From assembly GCF_013618865.1 (NCBI RefSeq), contig NZ_JABSOE010000009.1:25426-89425 (forward strand): a stretch of DNA of 64,000 bases. Direction: 5' to 3'. Source of the stretch: Phocaeicola faecicola. Its GTDB lineage: Bacteria; Bacteroidota; Bacteroidia; Bacteroidales; Bacteroidaceae. Below the pieces are notes generated by a model. That model saw only the letters and a list, made by a program, of their open reading frames with translations, searched no databases and was not told the origin of the DNA. The position numbers were made by a program, and so were the translations under genes. Positions within the stretch are counted from its first letter, which is position 1, and each line of letters starts with the position of its first letter. Shown here one piece after another: positions 57,024 through 64,000 of the stretch.

Positions 57024-58160
57024 ATGGAAGATCATATAAGAGTCATTATCAGCGGAGGAGGTACAGGAGGACATATTTTCCCTGCAGTCTCCATTGCCAA
57101 TGCCATAAAAGAACAGCATCCGGATGCGGAAATCCTCTTTGTAGGTGCAGAAGGACGCATGGAAATGCAGCGTGTACCCGCAGCCGGATATCCGATTATC
57201 GGTTTGCCGATAGCCGGATTCGACCGTAAAAATCTTTTAAAGAACTTCTCTGTAATCATCAAGTTAATACGCAGCCAGCTTAAGGCGCGCAAAATTATCA
57301 AGGATTTCAAACCGGATGTGGCGGTAGGAGTTGGAGGATATGCCAGCGGACCGACGTTGAAGGTGGCGGGTATGATGGGAGTTCCGACCCTGATACAGGA
57401 ACAGAACTCTTATGCCGGTGTTACCAATAAACTGCTGGCCAAACGGGCTTGCAAGATTTGTGTGGCTTACGACGGCATGGAACGCTTCTTTGCACCGGAA
57501 AAGATTCTGCTGACCGGAAATCCGGTCCGACAGGGACTGACCCGTACGCATCTGACCAAAGAGGAAGCCTTGAAGCAGTTCGGACTGGCACCGGAAAAGA
57601 AAACCATTCTGATTCTTGGAGGCAGCCTGGGAGCGCGGACCATCAACCGTTGCGTAATGAACCATTTCCAGGAGATTGCCGGATCGGATGTACAATTTAT
57701 CTGGCAAACCGGAAAATTCTATATCAATGAGGCCAAAGAAGCGGTACGGGCTTTCTCAAAGGAAAAACTGCCCATGCTGCATGTAACGGACTTCATCTCG
57801 GACATGGCAGCCGCTTATCGTGCCGCCGACCTGATCATCAGCCGTGCGGGAGCCGGTTCCATTTCGGAACTCTGCCTGCTCGAAAAGCCGGTCATCCTGG
57901 TACCTTCGCCCAACGTAGCCGAAGACCATCAGACCAAGAATGCCATGGCCCTGGTCAACAAAAAAGCGGCATTATACGTTAAGGATAGTGAGGCAGACAA
58001 GGAACTCATCGGACTGGCTATCCAGACGGTAAAGCAGCCCGGACAGTTGCAGGAGCTGAGCAGCAACATTGCCAGACTGGCTTTCAAGGATTCTGCCAAT
58101 GTTATTGCCGAAGAAGTCTATAAACTGGCCGTTAATTATAAGAAAGGAAAGAAGAAATGA
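57024..58160 (+). CDS. murG: Lipid II synthase (GlcNAc transferase)
   Basis: This 378-residue peripheral GT28 enzyme transfers GlcNAc to lipid I at the inner membrane face. The glycine-rich loop is SGGGTGGHIFPA (about 10-21), followed by a hydrophobic membrane-association patch and the donor-binding block GAGSISELCLLEKP with VAEDHQTKNA. It overlaps murC by 4 bp. The start at 57024 is set by the -7 element at 57000-57007 and the GGGTGGH position. Confidence 0.96.
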   Translation: MEDHIRVIISGGGTGGHIFPAVSIANAIKEQHPDAEILFVGAEGRMEMQRVPAAGYPIIGLPIAGFDRKNLLKNFSVIIKLIRSQLKARKIIKDFKPDVAVGVGGYASGPTLKVAGMMGVPTLIQEQNSYAGVTNKLLAKRACKICVAYDGMERFFAPEKILLTGNPVRQGLTRTHLTKEEALKQFGLAPEKKTILILGGSLGARTINRCVMNHFQEIAGSDVQFIWQTGKFYINEAKEAVRAFSKEKLPMLHVTDFISDMAAAYRAADLIISRAGAGSISELCLLEKPVILVPSPNVAEDHQTKNAMALVNKKAALYVKDSEADKELIGLAIQTVKQPGQLQELSSNIARLAFKDSANVIAEEVYKLAVNYKKGKKK

Positions 58161-59533
58161 ATATCAATACACTAAACACAGTATATTTCATCGGAGCCGG
58201 TGGTATCGGTATGAGTGCCCTGGTCCGGTATTTTCTCTCTAAAGGAAAGAAAGTGGGTGGATATGACCGTACTCCCAGTGAGCTGACTCAGAAACTGGAG
58301 GAGGAAGGAGCACAACTGCATTACGAAGAGAATGTATCGCTCATTCCCGAGGCGTTCCGTAATCCGGCAGACACGCTTGTAATTTATACACCGGCCATTC
58401 CGGCTACCCATCAGGAACTGGTTTATTTCCAGGCGAACGGATTTGAGATCCAGAAACGGGCACAGGTACTGGGTATGCTTACTCAGACCGAAAAAGGTTT
58501 GTGCGTGGCCGGTACGCATGGAAAGACCACCACTTCTACGATGACGGCTCATCTGTTGCATCAGTCGCACGTGGGCTGCAACGCCTTCTTAGGGGGAATC
58601 TCCAAGAACTACCATACCAATCTCCTGCTTTCGGACAGCAGCGAGTATGTAGTCATCGAGGCCGACGAGTTCGACCGTTCTTTCCATTGGCTCAAGCCTT
58701 ATGCAACGGTCATCACGGCTACCGACGCCGACCATCTGGACATTTACGGCACACGGGAAGCTTATCTGGAGAGTTTCCGTAAATATACTTCACTAATCCG
58801 GGAAGACGGATTCCTGATTCTGAAAAAAGGCCTGGACCTGGTACCGGACCTGACAGAGGGAGTTACTTTATATACTTACAGTACCGAAGAAGGGGATTTC
58901 CATGCAGAGAATATCCGCATCGGCAACGGGGAAATTATCTTCGATTACGTTTCTCCATTGGGAAATATTCCGGACATCCAGCTGGGAGTACCCGTATTTG
59001 TAAACATTGAGAACGGAATTGCAGCCATGGCACTTGCGCAGATTGCCGGAGCCGACAGCCAGGAAATCAGAAAAGCAATGGCCAGCTTCCAGGGAGTAGA
59101 CCGCCGGTTTGATTTCAAGATCAAGAACGACCGCATCGTCTTCCTCAGCGACTATGCCCATCATCCTGCCGAGATACAGCAGAGCATCAGTTCCATACGT
59201 ACGCTGTACCCTCACCGTAAGATTACGGCAGTCTTCCAGCCGCACCTGTACACACGTACCAGGGACTTCTACCGAGAGTTTGCCGACAGCCTCTCCTTGC
59301 TCGATGAGGTCATCCTGCTGGACATCTATCCGGCACGCGAACAACCCATCGAAGGGGTAAGCAGTCAGCTGATATACGATTGTCTGAGACCGGGAATACA
59401 AAAATGCATGTGCCACAAGGAAGAGTTATTGCCTTTGCTCAAGACGCATGCAACCGATATCTTGATTACATTGGGGGCCGGTGATATAGAAAACTACGTT
59501 CCACAAATATATGATTTACTGAAAGACAAATGA
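58157..59533 (+). CDS. murC: UDP-MurNAc:L-alanine ligase
   Basis: This 458-residue cytoplasmic ligase adds L-alanine to UDP-MurNAc. It has the N-terminal GAGGIGMSAL nucleotide fold, the ATP site AGTHGKTTTSTM (about 118-129), EADEFDRSFHWL and the YAHHPAEI block of the C-terminal domain. ATGA overlaps with murG and with ftsQ show translational coupling on both sides. Confidence 0.96.
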   Translation: MNINTLNTVYFIGAGGIGMSALVRYFLSKGKKVGGYDRTPSELTQKLEEEGAQLHYEENVSLIPEAFRNPADTLVIYTPAIPATHQELVYFQANGFEIQKRAQVLGMLTQTEKGLCVAGTHGKTTTSTMTAHLLHQSHVGCNAFLGGISKNYHTNLLLSDSSEYVVIEADEFDRSFHWLKPYATVITATDADHLDIYGTREAYLESFRKYTSLIREDGFLILKKGLDLVPDLTEGVTLYTYSTEEGDFHAENIRIGNGEIIFDYVSPLGNIPDIQLGVPVFVNIENGIAAMALAQIAGADSQEIRKAMASFQGVDRRFDFKIKNDRIVFLSDYAHHPAEIQQSISSIRTLYPHRKITAVFQPHLYTRTRDFYREFADSLSLLDEVILLDIYPAREQPIEGVSSQLIYDCLRPGIQKCMCHKEELLPLLKTHATDILITLGAGDIENYVPQIYDLLKDK

Positions 59534-60267
59534 CAAAACGGATTCTTATACTTTCTTTGCTGACAGTGATAACAGTCTACCTGGCAGTAGCTGTTACCGC
59601 CTTTAACAACAGGTCAGACCAACAGACTTGTAAGGGTATGGAATTATCCATCAAAGACAGTGTAGATTACCAGCTGGTGACTCCCGGTGAAGTGAAATCC
59701 ATTCTCAAGCGGAACAAAGCACTTCCGGAGGGCAAACGGCTGGAGGAAATCAATGTCCGGCATCTGGAAGATATTCTTTCACAGCACCCGTTTATCAGCA
59801 GTGCCGAATGCTATCTTACTTCCGGAGGAAAAGTCGCACTTGAAATCAGCCAGCGGATTCCGTTTGTCCGGGTAATCAGCAATAACGGAGACAATTATTA
59901 TCTGGACAGCGAGGGAAAGATTATGAACGTATCCGACAAAGCCGTACACGTAGTAGTCGCCACCGGATTCATCGACCGGAAATTTGCGCAGAACGAATTG
60001 TTCGAACTGGGTACCTTCCTGCACAATGACAATTTCTGGAATGCACAGATAGAACAAATATACATTACTCCCAAACAGGAGGTCGAATTAGTACCCCGCG
60101 TAGGAGATCACGTACTCTTTTTGGGAAAACCTGGTGATTATAAAGAAAAATTCAGTAAATTGCAGACTTTCTATAAGGAAGGGCTGAACCAGGTGGGATG
60201 GAATAAATACCGCCGGATCAGCATTGAGTTTAGCAATCAGATAATTTGTACAAAAAAAGAAAAATAA
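59530..60267 (+). CDS. ftsQ: Divisome protein FtsQ/DivIB
   Basis: This 245-residue bitopic protein has one N-terminal helix (about 5-22), a POTRA domain (about 35-110, with DSVDYQLVTPGEVKSIL) and a beta domain (to about 230). It bridges cytoplasmic and periplasmic divisome parts. Its position between murC and ftsA is the standard one, even though sequence similarity to proteobacterial FtsQ is low. The gene starts inside the murC stop and ends 4 bp before ftsA. Confidence 0.9.
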   Translation: MTKRILILSLLTVITVYLAVAVTAFNNRSDQQTCKGMELSIKDSVDYQLVTPGEVKSILKRNKALPEGKRLEEINVRHLEDILSQHPFISSAECYLTSGGKVALEISQRIPFVRVISNNGDNYYLDSEGKIMNVSDKAVHVVVATGFIDRKFAQNELFELGTFLHNDNFWNAQIEQIYITPKQEVELVPRVGDHVLFLGKPGDYKEKFSKLQTFYKEGLNQVGWNKYRRISIEFSNQIICTKKEK

Positions 60268-60271
60268 CGAT

Positions 60272-61849
60272 ATGGCAGCAACAGACTTTATAGTAGCAAT
60301 CGAACTAGGCTCTACTGAAATCACAGGTATAGCTGGAAAAAAGAATGCCGACGGGAGCATTCACATATTGGCTTATGCCAGTGAGCGCTCTTCAGACTGC
60401 ATCAAGAAAGGGGTTATCTACAACCTGGACAAAACTACCCAGGTGCTCACATCTGTCATCAACCGACTGGAGCATATGCTGGAGGCCTCTATTAAGAAAG
60501 TGTATGTAGGAATCGGAGGACAGTCTGTAAGAACCATAAAAAATACAGAGACCAAACAGCTGAATGAGGATACGAAGATTTCTCAGGCCCTCATTGATGC
60601 CATCATGACCAGCAACCGGGAACTTCCTCTTGTAGACCAGGAGATACTGGGAGTAGAACCGCAGGAGTACAAACTGGGCAACATTCAGCTGACTACAGAA
60701 CCGGTGGGCATACCGACTGATAAAATTGAAGCGCATTTTCTGAACATCATCGCACGGAGCTCACTGAAAAGCAATATACGCCAGTGCTTCCGTCAGACCG
60801 GATATGAGATTGCCGATTATCTGATTTCTCCGCTTGCGACAGCCAATGTGGTACTGAGCGACAGTGAGAAGCGTTCGGGATGTGCGCTGATTGACCTGGG
60901 TGCCGACACGACTACCGTTTCGGTATACAAAAGCAATATCTTAAGACACCTGGCCGTTATCCCGTTGGGCAGCAATAACGTGACAAAGGACCTTTGCAGC
61001 CTGCAGCTGGAGGAGGAAGATGCCGAACAGCTCAAACTGCGCTACGCCAGTGCCTATACAGAGACTGCCGAAAACGAAGAAGATCCCAACAAGGAATACA
61101 GCCTTGACGGCAAATATGCAATCCGTGCCTACAAACTGGAAGAGATTGTCGAAGCCCGTGTCAAGGAAATCCTGGAAAATGTCTGGAACCAGATTAAACT
61201 CTCGGAATACAGCGACAAACTGCTGGCCGGAGTGGTGCTGACAGGAGGTGGATCGAAGATGCCTAACATCGACAAGGCCTTCACACAGATTACCAAGATT
61301 GAGAAGATCAGAATCGCTCAGTACGGCTCCATCGAACTGGACAACCGGACAGAGGCGGTACTGAACGACGGAACTCAGAATACCCTGATCGGAATCCTGG
61401 CTGCCGGTAAAGAGAACTGCTGCAAGATTGATCCCCGCAAAGGACATCAGTTCGATTTCATGACGGAACTGCAGGAGAAAGACAAGGAGGCCGAACTGCA
61501 GAAAGCAAGAGAGGAGCAGGAAGCCAAACGGAAGGCCGAACAGGAAGCCGAGGCAGAAAGACTCCGTCTGCTGCAGGAAGCGAAAGAACAGCAGGAGCGC
61601 GAGCGGGCTCAGAAGAGAAAAAATGAATGCGACGCCCTTCTGAACGAAGCACGCCAGTTGCTGAGCAAGAAAAAGATCGGCGATGCACTTGAAAAAGCAG
61701 AAAGTGCACGTGCCATGAGAATTACCGAGAAGCAGGACGAAATTGAAGAACTGATCCGGGAAATCGAAAAGCAGAAAAGGGAGAACAATCCTTTTACCAA
61801 ATGGCTCAACCGATTGAGAAACGGGGCCGAAGAGATGATGAACGATTAA
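60272..61849 (+). CDS. ftsA: Actin-like divisome protein FtsA with long C-terminal coiled coil
   Basis: This 525-residue actin fold protein tethers FtsZ to the membrane. ATPase blocks are IVAIELGSTEITGIAG (N-terminus), IDLGADTTTVSV (about 209-220) and LTGGGSKMPNID (about 322-333). FtsA is usually about 420 residues; here about 130 extra residues from about 395 form a charged Glu/Lys/Arg coiled coil. The very end (NPFTKWLNRLRNGAEEMM) reads as the membrane-targeting amphipathic helix. It is 4 bp after ftsQ and 26 bp before ftsZ. Confidence 0.95.
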   Translation: MAATDFIVAIELGSTEITGIAGKKNADGSIHILAYASERSSDCIKKGVIYNLDKTTQVLTSVINRLEHMLEASIKKVYVGIGGQSVRTIKNTETKQLNEDTKISQALIDAIMTSNRELPLVDQEILGVEPQEYKLGNIQLTTEPVGIPTDKIEAHFLNIIARSSLKSNIRQCFRQTGYEIADYLISPLATANVVLSDSEKRSGCALIDLGADTTTVSVYKSNILRHLAVIPLGSNNVTKDLCSLQLEEEDAEQLKLRYASAYTETAENEEDPNKEYSLDGKYAIRAYKLEEIVEARVKEILENVWNQIKLSEYSDKLLAGVVLTGGGSKMPNIDKAFTQITKIEKIRIAQYGSIELDNRTEAVLNDGTQNTLIGILAAGKENCCKIDPRKGHQFDFMTELQEKDKEAELQKAREEQEAKRKAEQEAEAERLRLLQEAKEQQERERAQKRKNECDALLNEARQLLSKKKIGDALEKAESARAMRITEKQDEIEELIREIEKQKRENNPFTKWLNRLRNGAEEMMND

Positions 61850-61875
61850 TATTTACTGCATAAAAAGAAAGAAAT

Positions 61876-63174
61876 ATGTCTGACGAAAAGATTGTGCCGT
61901 TTGATTTTCAGAATGGTACACCGAGCATCATTAAAGTGATCGGTGTAGGAGGTGGCGGCGGAAATGCAGTCAACCACATGTACAGAGAAGGAATCCACGA
62001 TGTTACTTTCGTGGTATGCAATACAGATAACCAGGCACTCGAAGAATCGCCTGTCCCCATCAAGCTTCAGCTGGGACACGAAGGACTGGGAGCCGGTAAC
62101 CGTCCGGCACGCGCACGTGCTGCCGCTGAAGAGAGTCTGGAGGATATCAAGAATATGCTCAATGACGGATGCAAGATGGTATTTATCACTGCCGGAATGG
62201 GAGGAGGTACCGGAACCGGTGCGGCTCCGATCATCGCTCAGACAGCCAAGGAAATGGGCATTCTGACAGTCGGAATCGTGACAATCCCTTTCCTGTTCGA
62301 AGGCAACAAAAAGATTGACCAGGCACTCGACGGTGTGGAGGAAATGAGCAAGCACGTGGATGCCCTGCTGGTCATCAACAACGAGCGTCTGCGCGATGTA
62401 TATTCAGACATCAGTGTACTGAATGCGTTCGGAAAAGCCGATGATACCTTGTCGGTTGCTGCGAAGAGCATTGCGGAAATCATTACCATCCGTGGAAAGA
62501 TCAACCTCGACTTCAACGATGTGAAGACAGTGCTGAAAGACGGAGGAGTAGCCATCATGAGTACCGGATTCGGAGAAGGAGAAGGACGAGTGACACAGGC
62601 CATCAACGATGCCCTGCATTCTCCGCTGCTTAACAACAACGATATTTTCAACTCCAAGAAGATCCTGTTCAACATTTCATACAGCACCAGCAGCGACCTG
62701 ATGATGGAAGAAATGAACGAAGTACATGAATTCATGAGCCGCTTCGGCAAGGACGTGGAAACCAAATGGGGATTGTACATCGACGACAGCATGGACAAGA
62801 AGGTCAAATTCACCATTTTGGCAACCGGCTTCGGTATCAAGGATGTGCCGGGCATGGAAGTCAGAATCAGTGCGGAAGAGCAGCAGCGCCTGGAACAGGA
62901 GGAAGAAGAAGAGCAGCAGAAAGACGACCGGAGAATCATCTATTACGGCCCAAGCATCAACAAAAGCAGCCGCAAGAAACGCCGCTACAATACCTATATC
63001 TTCACTCAGGAAGACCTGGACAACGAAGATATTATCAGCATGGTAGACACGACACCTACCTACCAGCGAAGCAAGGCCGTACTGGAAGCTATCCAGTCGA
63101 AGGCTACGATAGAAGAAAAACAGAGTATCAAGCCGGAGAGTGGAGAATCCGGTTCTATGACAATTACATTTTAA
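61876..63174 (+). CDS. ftsZ: Tubulin-like cell division GTPase
   Basis: This 432-residue GTPase forms the division ring. The GTP-binding glycine loop is GVGGGGGNAVNHM (about 17-29) and the tubulin signature GMGGGTGTGAAPI (about 107-119). A linker of Glu, Gln and Lys follows residue 335. The conserved C-terminal-peptide-like stretch ISMVDTTPTYQRSK (about 384-397) is followed by about 35 more residues, so the peptide is not terminal. It ends the classic dcw cluster; a YqeY gene follows after 18 bp. Confidence 0.97.
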   Translation: MSDEKIVPFDFQNGTPSIIKVIGVGGGGGNAVNHMYREGIHDVTFVVCNTDNQALEESPVPIKLQLGHEGLGAGNRPARARAAAEESLEDIKNMLNDGCKMVFITAGMGGGTGTGAAPIIAQTAKEMGILTVGIVTIPFLFEGNKKIDQALDGVEEMSKHVDALLVINNERLRDVYSDISVLNAFGKADDTLSVAAKSIAEIITIRGKINLDFNDVKTVLKDGGVAIMSTGFGEGEGRVTQAINDALHSPLLNNNDIFNSKKILFNISYSTSSDLMMEEMNEVHEFMSRFGKDVETKWGLYIDDSMDKKVKFTILATGFGIKDVPGMEVRISAEEQQRLEQEEEEEQQKDDRRIIYYGPSINKSSRKKRRYNTYIFTQEDLDNEDIISMVDTTPTYQRSKAVLEAIQSKATIEEKQSIKPESGESGSMTITF

Positions 63175-63192
63175 CATTTAATACGAAAGGAT

Positions 63193-63642
63193 ATGGATTT
63201 ATTTGAACAGATCAGCAATGATATCAAAGAAGCCATGAAGGCTAAGGATAAGGTAAGACTGGAAACCCTGCGTAACGTAAAGAAATTCTTCCTGGAAGCT
63301 AAAACTGCCCCGGGAGCCAACGATACACTTACCGACGATGCAGCCCTGAAAATCATGCAGAAACTGGTAAAACAGGGTAAAGACTCTGCAGCCGTATACG
63401 AAGGACAGGGACGTGCAGACCTGGCTGAAGCTGAAATGGCACAGGTACATGTCATCGAAGGCTACCTGCCCAAACAGTTGTCTGCAGAAGAACTGGAAGC
63501 CCGTCTGAAAGAAATCATCGAGCGTACGGGAGCTACCAGCGGCAAAGATATGGGAAAAGTAATGGGCGTTGCCAGCAAGGAATTGAGCGGACTGGCTGAA
63601 GGACGTGCAATCTCTGCAAAGGTAAAAGAGCTGTTGGGATAA
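63193..63642 (+). CDS. GatB/YqeY domain protein
   Basis: This 149-residue protein is a helical YqeY-like domain related to the tail of the GatB amidotransferase subunit. Typical blocks are MKAKDKVRLETLRNV near the N-terminus and TSGKDMGKVMGVASKELSG near the C-terminus. tRNA-linked function is assumed from the domain but not shown. It probably shares the ftsZ transcript, being 18 bp downstream, and ends before the hairpin at 63751-63797. Confidence 0.9.
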   Translation: MDLFEQISNDIKEAMKAKDKVRLETLRNVKKFFLEAKTAPGANDTLTDDAALKIMQKLVKQGKDSAAVYEGQGRADLAEAEMAQVHVIEGYLPKQLSAEELEARLKEIIERTGATSGKDMGKVMGVASKELSGLAEGRAISAKVKELLG

Positions 63643-63750
63643 GCCTTTCCGAACACTCCCCAAAGGATTTTCAGAAAGAGAGTTTCCGGAATCCGGGCTA
63701 TCTCTCTCTGACGAATTCCATCAGGGACACTCAGTAAATAGTATAAAATT

Positions 63751-63797
63751 AGCCAACTAATTCATACACAATGTATTGCGAATTAGTTGGCTTTTTT
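63751..63797 (+). terminator. Hairpin with T-run after the ftsZ-yqeY operon
   Basis: A perfect 13-bp stem (63751-63763 with 63780-63792) is followed by a run of T to 63797. It may terminate the dcw operon or belong to the left end of the mobile element that begins nearby. Confidence 0.6.
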
Positions 63798-63865
63798 GTA
63801 TCTTTAGATATTCCCCCGAAAATAAGGTTTGGCAGCCAAAACGGGGGAAATACCCCAACAAAGAT

Positions 63866-64000
63866 ATGGCTAAGATACAAAATATTTCGGAAATACAGCC
63901 CACTTTGGGCTTTACAGAATTTGATGTTCTGGAAAAATATCGCAAGAGTTTTCATGAGAGTGAACTGGGCAAGCTTCACTCAGTTTTCCCGTTTGACCGT
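63866..64000 (+). CDS. Probable transposase, N-terminal fragment cut by the window edge
   Basis: The first 45 codons from ATG 63866 read through to the window end without a stop. The block ESELGKLHSVFPF resembles the N-terminal region of IS4/IS1182-type transposases of Bacteroides. A hairpin (CCCCCG/CGGGGG, about 63814-63847) stands just upstream, as in some insertion-sequence leaders. I cannot define the element ends, so the family remains a guess. Confidence 0.5.
   Translation, partial: MAKIQNISEIQPTLGFTEFDVLEKYRKSFHESELGKLHSVFPFDR

Overview
The window looks like a chromosomal segment of a gut Bacteroidales bacterium (Bacteroides/Phocaeicola type). This rests on the Bacteroidetes TAnnTTTG -7 promoter element in many gene-start gaps, weak Shine-Dalgarno signals, Bacteroidetes-type families (fimbrillin-like domain, DUF4292, glycine-lipid acyltransferases, GH2/GH29/S1 sulfatase lipoproteins) and a division/cell-wall cluster whose FtsA and MraY show Bacteroidetes-type extensions. 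Base composition is about half G+C by eye. No rRNA, tRNA or CRISPR was seen.

Layout. (1) 1-14.5 kb: a regulated MacB-like export system. An operon of permease, ATPase and permease (194-5735) and an operon of TolC, adaptor, DUF2807 lipoprotein and permease (8725-14397) flank a histidine kinase and sigma-54 response regulator on the opposite strand (5860-8530). Both transporter operons carry a sigma-54 -24/-12 element preceded by two 17-bp dyads 22 bp apart, in the same geometry to within 1 bp. This is the most coherent regulatory system in the window. (2) 14.5-23.3 kb: exported enzymes and single genes: GH29 fucosidase, S1 sulfatase, membrane protein, THUMP-like methyltransferase, lipoprotein thioredoxin, choloylglycine-hydrolase-family enzyme, and a lipoprotein joining a fimbrillin-like domain to an IdeS/Mac (C66) IgG-protease-like domain. 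(3) 23.7-29.7 kb: a YbhFSR-like drug-efflux operon. (4) 29.8-38.3 kb: iron alcohol dehydrogenase, Crp-family regulator, acyltransferase, thioesterase, MetY and GH2 beta-galactosidase. (5) 38.6-47.8 kb: dut-TPR-DUF4292-EnvC operon, dGTPase, ECF sigma factor with a membrane partner, and the glycine-lipid genes glsA and glsB. (6) 48.1-63.6 kb: the dcw cluster rsmH-ftsL-ftsI-murE-mraY-murD-ftsW-murG-murC-ftsQ-ftsA-ftsZ plus a YqeY protein. (7) 63.75-64.0 kb: a hairpin and the first codons of a probable transposase that runs off the window.

How they work together. Region 6 makes lipid II and the divisome, and the EnvC-like protein of region 5 probably activates septal amidases. glsA/glsB make membrane amino-acid lipids. 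Regions 1 and 3 are tripartite exporters. The enzymes of regions 2 and 4 act on host glycans, bile conjugates and possibly immunoglobulin. Functions are inferred from motifs and domain order read by eye; no database search was run.
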